A stretch of 64,000 nucleotides of DNA from an uncultured Bacteroidia bacterium (GCA_903897145.1 CAIUAN010000058.1:1-64000); one strand, 5' to 3'; counted from the stretch's first letter, positions 18,412-28,243 are shown. Translations and numbers: made by a program. Notes: a model not told the origin generated them from the letters alone.

Positions 18412-19402
18412 GGTATTGACACATGGAATAGAGCGAAGTGAATCGCGACTTCTTCGAGTTGTGCTCTACACTCCAATCATTAATTCCAATCTGAATATTA
18501 AATGTTTCTGCATTAACAGTGGTACTTTCAGCTACCAGAATACCATTTCTTTCCAACGCTTTAGTCGTCCAGGTTAATCGCTCCCCTTCACCCTTTACTG
18601 TGGCGAACCTGTTGGTCATCTTTCGTATCTTGAAATCTCCTTTCTCACGATCAAAATCGATTTGTTTTTGATCAAATAGTGCATTGAAGGAACCATTTAA
18701 AATTAAATCTTCGGGTGATCCTTGTTGGATGGTGTCTTTAAGCATTAACCACATTCGATCAGATTCTGCAATGGCAGTCGTTAGATCATGTGTTGAGAAT
18801 AGAATGGTTTTTCCTTTTATTCGCGCTAACTGCTGAAGAATATGAACAAGCTCAAACTTATTGGAGAGATCAAGAAAGGCCGTGGGTTCATCTAAAATGA
18901 TGATCGGCGTGTCTTGGGCAAGAGCTCTGGCGATCATCACTTTTTGTCGCTCCCCATCTGACAGGTTGTTTACCAGTCGATCTTCAAATCCCTGAAGACC
19001 TACAGCTAAAATAGCTTCTTCGATCAATAGTCGATCTTCATCCATTAATTTCCCAAACCAATTCGTATGAGGATAGCGACCTAGCGATACTAAATCATAA
19101 ACATTGAGATTTGGCACGCGAATTTGCTCCGTTGAGACGTAGCTTAATAGTTTTGCTAATTCTTTTTCTGAGTATTCTTCTATTAACTTTTTACCAATCT
19201 TTAGATCGCCCTTTAAAGGAGCAAGAAATCCTCCTAAGGTCTTTAATAATGTACTTTTTCCAACTCCATTCTCCCCTATAATTGCGACTAGCTCACTAGG
19301 TAAGGCTTCAAGTGTAATTCCTGATTTTACAACTTTTATCTGATGGCTTTTATAGCCAATGGAAACATTTTCTAATCGAACAAGTGAACTTTGATTTTTC
19401 AT
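18395..19402 (-). CDS. BtuD/FecE-type ABC transporter ATPase with C-terminal extension
   Basis: This ATP-hydrolysing subunit belongs to an iron-complex/cobalamin-type importer. The first 235 or so residues are a standard ATPase: Walker A GENGVGKST, signature LSDGERQKV, Walker B IIILDEPTAFLDL and switch His in FSTHDL. About 95 further residues follow (from about 240). They include GERLTWTTKALERNGI and read as a small alpha/beta domain absent from E. coli BtuD. It is the last gene of a three-gene run with a 2-bp gap to the permease. The cargo (haem, siderophore or B12) cannot be told from sequence. Confidence 0.92.
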   Translation of the reverse strand: MKNQSSLVRLENVSIGYKSHQIKVVKSGITLEALPSELVAIIGENGVGKSTLLKTLGGFLAPLKGDLKIGKKLIEEYSEKELAKLLSYVSTEQIRVPNLNVYDLVSLGRYPHTNWFGKLMDEDRLLIEEAILAVGLQGFEDRLVNNLSDGERQKVMIARALAQDTPIIILDEPTAFLDLSNKFELVHILQQLARIKGKTILFSTHDLTTAIAESDRMWLMLKDTIQQGSPEDLILNGSFNALFDQKQIDFDREKGDFKIRKMTNRFATVKGEGERLTWTTKALERNGILVAESTTVNAETFNIQIGINDWSVEHNSKKSRFTSLYSMCQYLRDLK

Positions 19403-19404
19403 GA

Positions 19405-20463
19405 TCAGAAATTTACACTTGATTTATTGCGAATAATGATCCAAATCACAATTGGAATTCCAAGCAGAGCAGTAACCGAATTAATTGGTAGAATTCTTTG
19501 CGATCCAGGTAGCTGTGAAAGTATGTCACTGAGAAGCATAATGATTGCTCCGATCAAGATGGTGGCTGGTATAAGCAGACTATGCTTGGCACTCTGTAAC
19601 ATAATCCGCGCAATATGAGGAACCGCAATTCCAATAAATCCGATCGGTCCACAAAAGGCTGTTATACTTCCTGCAAGTATCGCTGTTGAGAAAAATACCA
19701 TTGTTCGTGCAAAACGAATATTCATCCCTAAACTCTGGGCATAATTCTCTCCCAATAAAAAGGCATCTAGAAATTTAGAACAGAGAAAGGCGATGGCAAT
19801 GCCAACCAATACCGATGGGATCAAAACCGATAACTGTGGATTCGTCACGCTTCCTAAAGATCCCATCGTCCAAATAACAAAGGATTTCAAGGTCGCTTCA
19901 TTGCTATAGTATTGCAAGATATTTACAAGCGCTGATATGGCGCTTGAGATTAAGATTCCCATAATTAAAATGGTCATGATCTCTCGTATTCTGGCTGAGA
20001 TGGCAATGATAAGCATCAATACTAAAGCCGATCCTAACCAGGCAGCTGCTACGATTCCCCAAGAACTTAAAATTGAAACGCTCTCCCAGCCGATAAAGCC
20101 TCCAGTGCCTAAAACGACTAGAGCTACGCCAAGACTAGCTCCAGAGCTCACTCCAAGAATATATGGTCCAGCCAATGGATTTCGAAAAACGGTTTGCATC
20201 TGAAGTCCAGAGACTGATAATGCTGCACCTGCAAGTATCGCCGTGAAAGCTTTTGGTATACGGTACTGATTAACAATCAAAACAACCTGATTGTCTAAGG
20301 TTGATGGGCTAAAAATGGCTTTAAGAAGATCGCTAAACGAGATAGAGTAGGAGCCTATTCGCAAGTCAATAAGGAAGAATACAGGAAGAAGAACAGCCAA
20401 TAAAACCAAGACCTTGAGCTCTCTTTTGGTTTCATTTTTATATGTTAATACACCCTGTCTCAC
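19405..20463 (-). CDS. FecCD/BtuC-type ABC importer permease
   Basis: This 352-residue inner-membrane protein has about nine to ten hydrophobic segments, as in BtuC. Family signatures include GAALSVSGLQMQTVFRNPLAGPYILGVSSGA (read in pieces: VSGLQMQ, RNPLA, LGVSSGAS) and the ATPase-contact region with GFIGIAVPHIARI. It forms the channel of the importer encoded by its two neighbours, with 2-bp spacing on both sides. One permease gene implies a homodimer. Confidence 0.95.
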   Translation of the reverse strand: MRQGVLTYKNETKRELKVLVLLAVLLPVFFLIDLRIGSYSISFSDLLKAIFSPSTLDNQVVLIVNQYRIPKAFTAILAGAALSVSGLQMQTVFRNPLAGPYILGVSSGASLGVALVVLGTGGFIGWESVSILSSWGIVAAAWLGSALVLMLIIAISARIREIMTILIMGILISSAISALVNILQYYSNEATLKSFVIWTMGSLGSVTNPQLSVLIPSVLVGIAIAFLCSKFLDAFLLGENYAQSLGMNIRFARTMVFFSTAILAGSITAFCGPIGFIGIAVPHIARIMLQSAKHSLLIPATILIGAIIMLLSDILSQLPGSQRILPINSVTALLGIPIVIWIIIRNKSSVNF

Positions 20464-20465
20464 GT

Positions 20466-21611
20466 TTATCGTAGTGGTTTATAAAAATTATAAATTGTAT
20501 CATTTGCCAATTCGGGGTGAAATATTTTCACGAGATCTGCTAAGATGAGATCAGGCCTGACAACCCCGCGTTCCCAATAATCATTACCACCTTCAGCGCT
20601 ACTAATTAAATTATTGTTAAAGATAGTTCTTTTTTTTACGGGAGGAAAAGTAGCAATCCGACTGTCGGCAGCTAGAATGTCACTTAGGGTATTCGCAGTT
20701 CCGCTGTTAATCCAGTAATCGGCTGTTAAAGAGCGAATGGCAACCTCCTCTAGAGCAACTGCAAAGGATTCACGGGATTGATTCTCTTTCCAAAGATAGT
20801 TGGCACCAGCATCTCTTATCAAGGTTGCTAAATTTGAGTTGCCACCTGACATCCACCAAGTATCTTTATAGGGTAGCCCAGTTAGCACAAAAGGTTTCTT
20901 TTTAACAGATTCAACTGCTTTACAAATGGCTTTGTAGTTTTGCTCTATGGTATTAAAATAACTAGTGGCTTTCTGTTGTTTATTGAAAAATGAACCCATG
21001 AATTTAATCCATTCGGCTTTTGCTAAAGGTGTTTCTTCTAAATATTCGCCGTTCAAAACTACCTGAATACCTAACTCTTTCAGTTTATTGATTGTTCCAG
21101 TAACTTCACCATTAACACCATAAACCATTATAAGATCAGGCTTAAGTTTTAGAATTAATTCGTAGTTTAACGCTTGCTCATATCCAATTTCCTTTATCTC
21201 ATTGTTGTTAATCCTTTTTATGATCTCCGGATTTGATGCGTACTTTGTTCCTGATATAGCCTGAATTGATGAGACCTCATCTAGGGCACTTAAAAATCCA
21301 AGATGCGTAGTAGACATACAAATGATTTTGGAGATTGGTGTTCTGATTATCTCCTTCTCTTTCAATTCAGCTGGTACGCTATCATTTCTATTTACTAGAT
21401 AATATTCTAGATTTACCTTTTTGGCTTGTTGCCATGGATTATAAACTTTGATTTTAGTATAATTGTTGAATCTAGTCAGTGTAAAACCTTTTGCATAAAC
21501 AATATGCTCTTCGATACCATGGGGTGAATCTTTGTTTGAATTGGTCTGATTCGAGCAACTTAGCCCAAGAGTGCAGGCAACTATGACTAGGGCGATTAGT
21601 TCTCGAGGCAT
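20466..21611 (-). CDS. BtuF/FecB-type periplasmic binding lipoprotein
   Basis: This 381-residue solute-binding protein has a lipoprotein leader (LGLSCSNQ, Cys19), so it is anchored in a membrane facing the periplasm. The class III binding-protein fold is visible: ISKIICMSTTHLGFLSAL, then a LKPDLIMVYG segment, a long hinge helix around residues 200-235, and a late domain with GGNDYWERGVVRPDLILADL. It is the first gene of the binding protein-permease-ATPase operon. The initial 90 residues before the fold are longer than in E. coli BtuF. The ligand is unknown; no riboswitch is evident upstream. Confidence 0.9.
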   Translation of the reverse strand: MPRELIALVIVACTLGLSCSNQTNSNKDSPHGIEEHIVYAKGFTLTRFNNYTKIKVYNPWQQAKKVNLEYYLVNRNDSVPAELKEKEIIRTPISKIICMSTTHLGFLSALDEVSSIQAISGTKYASNPEIIKRINNNEIKEIGYEQALNYELILKLKPDLIMVYGVNGEVTGTINKLKELGIQVVLNGEYLEETPLAKAEWIKFMGSFFNKQQKATSYFNTIEQNYKAICKAVESVKKKPFVLTGLPYKDTWWMSGGNSNLATLIRDAGANYLWKENQSRESFAVALEEVAIRSLTADYWINSGTANTLSDILAADSRIATFPPVKKRTIFNNNLISSAEGGNDYWERGVVRPDLILADLVKIFHPELANDTIYNFYKPLR

Positions 21612-21643
21612 ACGTATGAATCTGATTTTATAAGTATAAATAT

Positions 21644-23830
21644 CTAGTTTTTTACGAGAATCTTTATGATCTGTCGCTCGTTTAAAGTTTCAATAGCTAA
21701 GAAGTAGACCCCTTGTGGAAATTGGATCGTGGAAACTGCACTCGGCGTAATTCCTAAGAGCCGCTGTTGTTCGAATACTTTATGTCCAAGCATATCATAG
21801 AGTGCTATCGTTCCAAACTCTTCCTCTCCAGTATTACGGAGCAGGACATAACCGCTAGCGCTAATGTTGGGGTATAATACTTCAAATTTTGCTGGTCCAA
21901 TAGTCGGCGTATTATTGTCTACTGCTAGTGTATTCTGACAGCTATTGGCATTGATAAGTAGAGAGGTCGAAAGACCGAATTGAGGAATTCCATAAAAAGG
22001 TTTCCAGTTTCCATCAATTTTTGCGAAGGCAAAATTTTTCGTTTTTTGAACTCTGTCAAGTACGGTATATACGGCGAAGGTGTCTGTAGGATTAGAGTAA
22101 TTAATATCGAAACCGATGAAATAATGATTTCGAATAGTGAGTGGGTTTGTAAGTTGTATAAAGTTCATTTTCTTAGCACTCATCACACTATATGGAATAT
22201 CCATACTTATCAGTTCATTATTTGGTAAACCAGAAATTGTTGACTCGTCATAGATCTTAACAGTGATTTTGCTATTTATGTTTGAAGTCACATAGGCCAC
22301 CTTCGCCACACCCAATGAAATGGATGAAAGATGAGTTAGCTGAGTTTGGGTAAAACGCTCCGCATAGCTTGTGATTCGCATTTGATTGGTGCCTGACCTA
22401 TATCCACTGTATCGCGTGCTTACTTTTTGTAATGTATCCTTCTCTCCAGCAATAGCATTGGAAAAAAGGGCACAATTATTCGAAGTGCTATAACCATCAA
22501 GGCCCGCTAATTCAGTCACCCCACTATTTGTTGGATCTAACCAAAATTTTAATTGCTTGTCGCTGGTTTTAAAATAGTCCCATTGCTTATAAAACATCGC
22601 AAATAAATCATTAACTGGATCCGCACAGGTAGAAGCTCCACCTGTTAAAGTACCTACAATGTATTTTTTTTGATTTAATAAGGCACAGCCAGATGATCCG
22701 CCCTCCGTGCTTCCATTTAGCCATCTGCTAATAACCCAAAAACTATTGGACTTGTATTCAGAGCTAAAACTTCCTGCTTTGATTGTCGAAGATGTTTTAG
22801 TTATCTTTTTTACGTCTCCTTTCGGATGTGAGATAGTGGCTGCTGGAAGAGATATCGTAGTTGTGCGGTCCCATCCAGCAAAAAATGGCCTATAGGTTGC
22901 TGGTGGTGCTGTTTCTAATTGTAATAATGAAAAATCTAAAGAGTCAGATCGTGCTTTTAAGAATGCGCCGGAGAGAGTCTGATCTGAATATCCATTAATG
23001 CTACTTGTGTTGTAACCGCAAGCAGGGCTCTCATAATTAAAGCAAAAGATCGTATGTTGTGCATCTGCACTATTGGTGATGCAATGTGATGCAGTTAAGA
23101 GGTACGGCGTCTTGTCTTGTCTCGTGTTGTTGATTAGAGTTCCTGTGCAAAGTGTATTGCCATTAATAACCATACATACTGCAGCTTGCTTTTCGGTTGT
23201 GAAGTTTAACGCTTCTGGGCAATAGACATCCAAATTACAAAGTCCAGCTTCTCCAAGCGGCCGTGTGCCAAAAATATTTTTATAATCGTGGTTAACGGAG
23301 GATATATGAAGCTCGCCTTGATAACTGGCTAGCTTCGGTTCATTGTATTCAATTACGATCTGGTCTCCCGCCAGAGGATAAGTGGCAAATTGACCACTTG
23401 ACTGCTCGCTATGTGAGGTGAATGCTCCAAGAACCTTCGAATGATCAGGATTGTAAATGAATAGTGATGCTCCCTCTGGCATGATCAGCTTATCGAAAAT
23501 CAGATTCAACGACCAGGCACCTTTTGAACGCAGAGAAACTTGCCAAATCTTCATGTCGTTATTTACAAACCAATGACCAACATTTTTTGAATCAAGATCT
23601 ACCGAGAAACTTTTAGCAAAATGCAATGCTTTTAGTTGGTTTTGATTTTTTGAATCGTCTAAGATTAGTTGGTTATTATCTACTGGAGACATATCGATCA
23701 CTGGCATCGCAAATGTCGATTTTTGTTGAACTCCAAATGACGCTGGCGATCCACCAAAGGAAAGCTGGGCATAGCCAGATTGATAAATTAATATTAGAAA
23801 AAGTTGTATTGCTAAAAATTTCGAATTCAT
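21644..23830 (-). CDS. secreted trypsin-like serine protease with T9SS type A sorting domain
   Basis: I use the ATG at 23830 instead of the earlier in-frame ATG at 23863, because it starts a clean signal peptide (MNSKFLAIQLFLILIYQSGYAQ). The protein is then about 728 residues. The chymotrypsin-fold triad is His249 in LTASHC, Asp299 in DSLDFSLLQL and Ser380 in GGSSGC. Many cysteines fit an extracellular, disulfide-bonded protease of the lysyl-endopeptidase-like group. The last 80 residues are a Por-secretion tail (FEVLYPN... GTIALYDMLGHKVFEQ ... GVYFLAIET), so export by the T9SS is expected. It lies 59 bp after the CE15 gene and 32 bp before the binding lipoprotein; whether they share a transcript is uncertain. 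Confidence 0.9.
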   Translation of the reverse strand: MNSKFLAIQLFLILIYQSGYAQLSFGGSPASFGVQQKSTFAMPVIDMSPVDNNQLILDDSKNQNQLKALHFAKSFSVDLDSKNVGHWFVNNDMKIWQVSLRSKGAWSLNLIFDKLIMPEGASLFIYNPDHSKVLGAFTSHSEQSSGQFATYPLAGDQIVIEYNEPKLASYQGELHISSVNHDYKNIFGTRPLGEAGLCNLDVYCPEALNFTTEKQAAVCMVINGNTLCTGTLINNTRQDKTPYLLTASHCITNSADAQHTIFCFNYESPACGYNTSSINGYSDQTLSGAFLKARSDSLDFSLLQLETAPPATYRPFFAGWDRTTTISLPAATISHPKGDVKKITKTSSTIKAGSFSSEYKSNSFWVISRWLNGSTEGGSSGCALLNQKKYIVGTLTGGASTCADPVNDLFAMFYKQWDYFKTSDKQLKFWLDPTNSGVTELAGLDGYSTSNNCALFSNAIAGEKDTLQKVSTRYSGYRSGTNQMRITSYAERFTQTQLTHLSSISLGVAKVAYVTSNINSKITVKIYDESTISGLPNNELISMDIPYSVMSAKKMNFIQLTNPLTIRNHYFIGFDINYSNPTDTFAVYTVLDRVQKTKNFAFAKIDGNWKPFYGIPQFGLSTSLLINANSCQNTLAVDNNTPTIGPAKFEVLYPNISASGYVLLRNTGEEEFGTIALYDMLGHKVFEQQRLLGITPSAVSTIQFPQGVYFLAIETLNERQIIKILVKN

Positions 23831-23889
23831 CCTTTGGGTATAATGATGCAAATCTACATCCAATATTTCTTTGTATTTATAAATGTAAC

Positions 23890-25155
23890 CTATTTTTTAC
23901 GCTTTAAATAAAGGTCTGCAACATCCATGTAGCAATTCCAGTCGTAGATCGTTACATCATGTTTTCCTGGTCTAATATGATAAGAGATATGGCCATAGAT
24001 GGGTGTGCTCAGCTGTGGCATAATTGTGGCTGGAAATTTTTTTGAACCAAGTAGTTCATACACCGAAGAGGCATAAACACAAGATAGGAACTCGCCCTTC
24101 GGATCTGCATGTAAATCCTCTGATGCACTCGCCACATAAACTGGTCGTGGTGCAATGAGAGCCAAGAGTTCGTGCTGATCGGTTGTTAAGGCTTGCTCAT
24201 TTGAATTGAATTTCTTATAGTTGTTGCAAAACCAGTGGGGAAAGGAGTTGTTGATTTTTTCGACCGTCTCGCCAAAAATTCGTTTTGAAAGTGCTGCACC
24301 GCTGCATCCAGAACAATTCGAGACAACCATGGCAAATCGTTTATCTGAGGCTCCAGCCCATAAGGCCGCCTTGCCTAGCCTCGAATGACCCATCACAATG
24401 ACTTGACGTGGATTAACATCTTGGTCTTTTTCAAGATAATCCATAATACGAGATAAACCCCAGGCCCAAGTTGCAACTGATCCCCATGAAGCACTATCTC
24501 TCTTTTGATCAAATAGTTGATGAATGCCGTTTTTAAACCCATCGTCAAAGTCTGGATCAATTTCACCATAATAAGCAGTTGCTACTCCATATCCACGCGA
24601 TAGTATCTCTTTTATTGGCCATCTGGTGGCTTGCAGTCCTCTGCTTTCTTTATTTGCTTGATGATTTGTAACCCCAATCTCAGGCTTGTTATTCATGTAA
24701 CAATCAGGAATGATAATATCTTGATCAGCCGTAGTTGTATGGTTCCCGTCGAAATTGTAACTTAAAAACAAGGGGGCTTTTTTGCTTTGTTTAGGTAGGA
24801 AGAGCAGCAATGTCAGACTTAAGTTCTTACCTCCTTTAGAAAAAGTAACTCTTATTTGCTTTTGCTTACCTAACCCTCCGAAGAGATCATTTTTGGTGGA
24901 TAAGATTGTTGAGGTTACTTCTCCTTGCCATCGCGGGGTAATGCCATAGACTTCAGTTTCAAACGCTCGATAGATCTCTTTTCTCCTTTTTACCCAATCA
25001 GTTTTAGTCTTTACTTGCTCTCCATTATTAAAAATAAGTGGATCTGGAAGGGTGTAAGATGGTATTTTCTCTGTCTGCTCACTAGAAACAAAAATTTGAG
25101 CAATCGTTAACAAAGGGGATAAAGCGAAGAACAAAAAGAGTAGATAATTTTTCAT
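23890..25155 (-). CDS. CE15-type glucuronoyl esterase-like hydrolase
   Basis: This 421-residue secreted alpha/beta hydrolase has a signal peptide ending LTIAQ. The nucleophile motif is GHSRLGK with Ser258, the late catalytic His is in KHDVTIYDW (His399), and an acidic residue in ASEDLHADP (346/347) is a candidate third member. The stretch SNCSGCSGAALSKR is typical of bacterial CE15 enzymes. Such enzymes cut ester bonds between glucuronic acid in xylan and lignin alcohols; bacterial members are broader. The gene opens a minus-strand run with the T9SS protease. Nothing else in the immediate area degrades xylan. Confidence 0.85.
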   Translation of the reverse strand: MKNYLLFLFFALSPLLTIAQIFVSSEQTEKIPSYTLPDPLIFNNGEQVKTKTDWVKRRKEIYRAFETEVYGITPRWQGEVTSTILSTKNDLFGGLGKQKQIRVTFSKGGKNLSLTLLLFLPKQSKKAPLFLSYNFDGNHTTTADQDIIIPDCYMNNKPEIGVTNHQANKESRGLQATRWPIKEILSRGYGVATAYYGEIDPDFDDGFKNGIHQLFDQKRDSASWGSVATWAWGLSRIMDYLEKDQDVNPRQVIVMGHSRLGKAALWAGASDKRFAMVVSNCSGCSGAALSKRIFGETVEKINNSFPHWFCNNYKKFNSNEQALTTDQHELLALIAPRPVYVASASEDLHADPKGEFLSCVYASSVYELLGSKKFPATIMPQLSTPIYGHISYHIRPGKHDVTIYDWNCYMDVADLYLKRKK

Positions 25156-25238
25156 GCTAGATCATTTAGAATCAGAACCAAAATTAACTGATCTATTCGC
25201 ATTTCCAATTATTAGGCTCTATAACTTTTGCAAACATA

Positions 25239-25282
25239 AAAAGAGGTATCAATTGTGTTTTAACACCCTTGATACCTCTTTT
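25239..25282 (-). terminator. rho-independent terminator after the Spy-like gene
   Basis: A 14-bp inverted repeat (left arm 25239-25252, right arm 25269-25282, core AGAGGTATCAA / TTGATACCTCT) has an inner GTGTT/AACAC pairing in the loop. On the minus strand the stem ends in a T-run, matching termination of the gene ending at 25298; the symmetric T-tract lets it work on both strands. Confidence 0.85.
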
Positions 25283-25297
25283 GAAAAATGATTTAGA

Positions 25298-25681
25298 CTA
25301 TTGTCTTTGTTGGTAGCGCTTTGCTCTTTCTTCAGCTTGTTTCTTGCGGAAAGCCTCTAATTTACTCATTTGTGCTGGTGTTAAAACCGTTTTAAGTTGG
25401 AGATCGGTCTCGGCCATCACCTTATTTCGTAATTCCATCATCTTCTCACGGTCAAAACTACCGCCACCTTCACGCATTTTAGCAAATGCATCAGCTTGTT
25501 TTTTCTGCACTGCACCAAGGATTGGTGTAACCTTTGTGACTTGATCTTTTGATAGTCCTAATTCAGTTGTTAAAGCTTCAACCTCTTTCTGCAATCTCGC
25601 AGCTGGATCGCGTTGTGGTTGACCGAAAGATGTTCCAATGGTTAAAAAGGCTACTAGGATAAATAAGGATAGTTTTTTCAT
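25298..25681 (-). CDS. Spy/LTXXQ-like periplasmic protein
   Basis: This 127-residue protein has a signal peptide (MKKLSLFILVAFLTIGTSFG). Its helical, highly charged mature part contains LGLSKDQVTKVTPIL and LTPAQMSKLEAFRKK, the LTxxQ-type repeats of the Spy/CpxP superfamily. Relatives act as periplasmic chaperones or envelope-stress sensors. The carboxy end is basic (RAKRYQQRQ). It is a single gene with its own terminator. The family assignment is by repeat pattern; a dedicated chaperone role is inferred. Confidence 0.7.
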   Translation of the reverse strand: MKKLSLFILVAFLTIGTSFGQPQRDPAARLQKEVEALTTELGLSKDQVTKVTPILGAVQKKQADAFAKMREGGGSFDREKMMELRNKVMAETDLQLKTVLTPAQMSKLEAFRKKQAEERAKRYQQRQ

Positions 25682-25801
25682 TTTAAATGATTTTTTAAAT
25701 AAATATAGTTTTTAGATTATGACTTTAATAAATGGTTTAAAAAAGCGGTCAAATATATTAAAATTAAAGATTAGTAAACAATTATCGTTGAATCTTATAA
25801 C

Positions 25802-26632
25802 TTAAATTAGCTTTATTCCTTCTGGACTAATGCTGATAATTCTTCTTTTATATAGGGCGCCAATCGCCTGCTTAAACGATTTCTTGCTAATGCCAAATAT
25901 TCGATAGACCTCTTCTGCATCACTTTTGTCTGATACCGCAATTGATCCACCAGCTTTCTTCAGTTCATCAAGAATCATCTGCGTCAAAGGGTCAACTTTC
26001 TCATATCCTAAAGGATGAAGTGATAAGTCTATTTTATTATCTGTTCGAATTTTTTTTATGTACCCTTTAATTTTGAGACCTTTGGCAAGCTGCTCGAACA
26101 CCTCGTTTTCATAAAGTATTCCCCAGTGTTGATTGTTGATGATTGCTTTGTAGCCTAGGTCTGTCTCGCTTTCGATAACTAGGTCAACCTCTTCACCTAC
26201 CGCATACTCTGGAGCTACTTTATCGAGAAATTTACCAAGCTTAGCTGATGCAACGATACGCTGGCTCTCTTCATCCACATAGATGTAGACTAGGTAGGAC
26301 CTATTTTCTACCATCGTTACCTTTTGCTCCCTAAATGGGACTAAAAGATCTTTCATGATGCCCCAATCGAGGAAGGTGCCAATTTTATTGACGGAGATAA
26401 CGCGTAACATGGCAAATTCACCTACCTGAACAAATGGCTTTTCTGTTGTGGCTACTGGTCGATCTTCTGAGTCAAGGTATAAAAATACATCAACATAATC
26501 ACCAACTTTGCAATCTTTAGGGACATAGCGAATCGGCATTAATATCTCGCCATCTTTTTCACCATCTAGGTACACCCCGAAATCTACTTCCTTGACAACT
26601 CTCAATGAGTTATATTTTCCAATTTGAGCCAC
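25802..26632 (-). CDS. CvfB-family S1-domain RNA-binding protein
   Basis: This is a 276-residue cytoplasmic protein. Successive S1-like beta barrels occupy the first 210 residues (GVYLDGEKDGEILMP, GTFLDWGIMKDLLVPF, GYKAIINNQHWGILYENE). They are followed by a winged-helix carboxy-terminal domain (GGSIAVSDKSDAEEVYRIFGISKKSFKQAIG). That is the CvfB/YitL architecture. In Staphylococcus aureus CvfB binds RNA and affects virulence gene expression; the role in Bacteroidota is not established. The ATG start gives a complete first barrel. Its neighbours are unrelated. Confidence 0.9.
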   Translation of the reverse strand: MAQIGKYNSLRVVKEVDFGVYLDGEKDGEILMPIRYVPKDCKVGDYVDVFLYLDSEDRPVATTEKPFVQVGEFAMLRVISVNKIGTFLDWGIMKDLLVPFREQKVTMVENRSYLVYIYVDEESQRIVASAKLGKFLDKVAPEYAVGEEVDLVIESETDLGYKAIINNQHWGILYENEVFEQLAKGLKIKGYIKKIRTDNKIDLSLHPLGYEKVDPLTQMILDELKKAGGSIAVSDKSDAEEVYRIFGISKKSFKQAIGALYKRRIISISPEGIKLI

Positions 26633-26738
26633 GTTATTCTTTTTAGCAGGATGTAATTCGATCGGAAGAAATAGTTATTTCAACTTATACCGTAGCATGG
26701 CGCCTGTTACACCAGCCTAATTTGTTAAAAGTGATTTG

Positions 26739-27071
26739 TCAAAAATAGTCAGGCTCTGTTTTTTTTGCAGTGGCTGAGGCTGAACTGAAATGCTTATCCA
26801 GATAAGTCAATAAGAACTCAATAAAGTAAGCATGATAAGCGCTATATAAAGAGGCTGACATGCCTGCATCGAGGGTTCCTAATATGCCAAATTTCAATTC
26901 GCCATCGCCTACCACTGGTCGAAGCCAGGCTCTATTTATCCACCGTTCTGGAGTATGGGAAAAATCACCTGACTCGTCATAAGACCATAATTCGGTTACC
27001 CCTTCGTCAAGTGTGCGTTTAATTTCTGCTAACAACCCTTCTGGGTTTTCTGTCTTTACAATAATTGCCAT
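26739..27071 (-). CDS. small conserved-looking protein of unknown function
   Basis: This 110-residue protein has no signal peptide or membrane segment. Its first half predicts beta-alpha-beta (MAIIVKTENPEGLLAEIKRTL), then the aromatic segment ELWSYDESGDFSHTPERW and WLRPVV. A hydrophobic helix follows (YSAYHAYFIEFLLTYLDKHF). I do not recognise a characterised family. It begins 28 bp after uppP on the same strand and is probably translated from the same message. The codon usage looks like its neighbours, so it is likely a real gene. Confidence 0.65.
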   Translation of the reverse strand: MAIIVKTENPEGLLAEIKRTLDEGVTELWSYDESGDFSHTPERWINRAWLRPVVGDGELKFGILGTLDAGMSASLYSAYHAYFIEFLLTYLDKHFSSASATAKKTEPDYF

Positions 27072-27099
27072 GTTTGATGTATTTTGCTGTTAATTTATC

Positions 27100-27882
27100 T
27101 TAAACCATGCTAAGCTTATGTCCCAATAGACTTAATACAATAATTATTAATCCCAAAATTATACGATAATATCCAAAAACCTTAAAGCCATGTTTGGTGA
27201 GATAGGTGATGAAAACTTTGATCGCAAGCGCCGCGACACAAAATGCAACAACATTACCGATAATCAAAAGTTTAATATGCTCAGGGCTTTTTATTAGATC
27301 AATATGCTTATAAATTTTAAGCACTGTAGCACCAAACATCGTTGGTACCGCTAAAAAGAACGAAAATTCAGCTGCTGTCTTTCGTGTCAGTCTTTGCGTT
27401 AATCCGCCTACGATTGTTGCAGCAGAACGAGAGGTTCCAGGGATCATCGCAAGACATTGAAATAAACCAATTTTAAAGGCAGAAGGGTAGGAGATCTGTT
27501 GGTCTTCACTGGGATTTTTAAACCAATTGTCTACAAAAAGTAGGATCACACCACCTACAAAAAAACTTATTCCAACAACAAGAACACTCCCAAGCATTTG
27601 ATCAATAGCTTTATCCAACAATAATCCAAAGACTACAGCAGGTATAAAGGCGGCTAAGAGTTTATAGTAGAATGAAAAAGATTGAAAAAATCGACGCCAA
27701 TAGAGCATTACTACGGCTAAAATCGCACCAAGTTGAATATTTACGATAAATAACTTGATAAAATCATCTGCTGGAATTCCTAAGATTGCCTGAGTCAAGA
27801 TCATATGGCCTGTTGATGAGACGGGCAGATACTCTGTTATACCTTCAATTACAGCGATTATTATGCTTTCCGATATGGTCAT
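27100..27882 (-). CDS. uppP: undecaprenyl-diphosphatase UppP/BacA
   Basis: This 260-residue integral membrane phosphatase recycles undecaprenyl pyrophosphate to the monophosphate carrier for peptidoglycan and other glycans. The two signature motifs are present: [14 protein letters not shown] (about residues 14-27) and [10 protein letters not shown] (about 148-157). About eight hydrophobic segments match the BacA topology. Overproduction confers bacitracin resistance in other bacteria. A 110-residue unknown gene follows by 28 bp. Confidence 0.96.
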   Translation of the reverse strand: MTISESIIIAVIEGITEYLPVSSTGHMILTQAILGIPADDFIKLFIVNIQLGAILAVVMLYWRRFFQSFSFYYKLLAAFIPAVVFGLLLDKAIDQMLGSVLVVGISFFVGGVILLFVDNWFKNPSEDQQISYPSAFKIGLFQCLAMIPGTSRSAATIVGGLTQRLTRKTAAEFSFFLAVPTMFGATVLKIYKHIDLIKSPEHIKLLIIGNVVAFCVAALAIKVFITYLTKHGFKVFGYYRIILGLIIIVLSLLGHKLSMV

Positions 27883-28081
27883 TTGGTAGATTATATAATT
27901 AATTCGATTGTCTAATTTCTTAGTTGCAAATTTACTAACCTTTTTTGCTTTTATAAAGTGTTTTTTTTAAGCTGGTTAATTTAGAATAAGCCTTTATTAA
28001 ATGGATCTAGATAGGACTGATTTTCAACCTTAGTTTTTTTGCTCCTAATAACGTTGGCTTTTTGCGAATGTGTTATTTTGA

Positions 28082-28110
28082 TTGTGAAATGAAAAATTCT
28101 CCTACTTTTG
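28082..28110 (+). promoter_or_regulatory. candidate promoter for tRNA-Ser
   Basis: TTG at 28082-28084 and TACTTTTG at 28103-28110, separated by 18 bases, match the Bacteroidota -33/-7 pattern. The downstream sequence begins TCGCA. The mature tRNA starts about 45 bases later. Confidence 0.6.
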
Positions 28111-28155
28111 TCGCACCAAATCATTAGAGCTCGTATGATTTAGTATTTTGACTAA

Positions 28156-28243
28156 GGAGAGATGTCCGAGTGGTCGAAGGAGCACGCTTGGAAAGCGTGT
28201 GTTCCTCTAAAGGGAACCGGGGGTTCGAATCCCTTTCTCTCCG
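28156..28243 (+). tRNA. tRNA-Ser (anticodon GGA)
   Basis: These 88 bases fold as a class II tRNA. The acceptor stem pairs GGAGAGA with TCTCTCC, with discriminator G. The anticodon stem is CACGC/GCGTG with loop TTGGAAA (anticodon GGA, reading UCC and UCU). A long variable arm and the T-loop TTCGAAT are also present. The long variable arm and G73 are serine identity features. CCA is not encoded. Confidence 0.97.
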
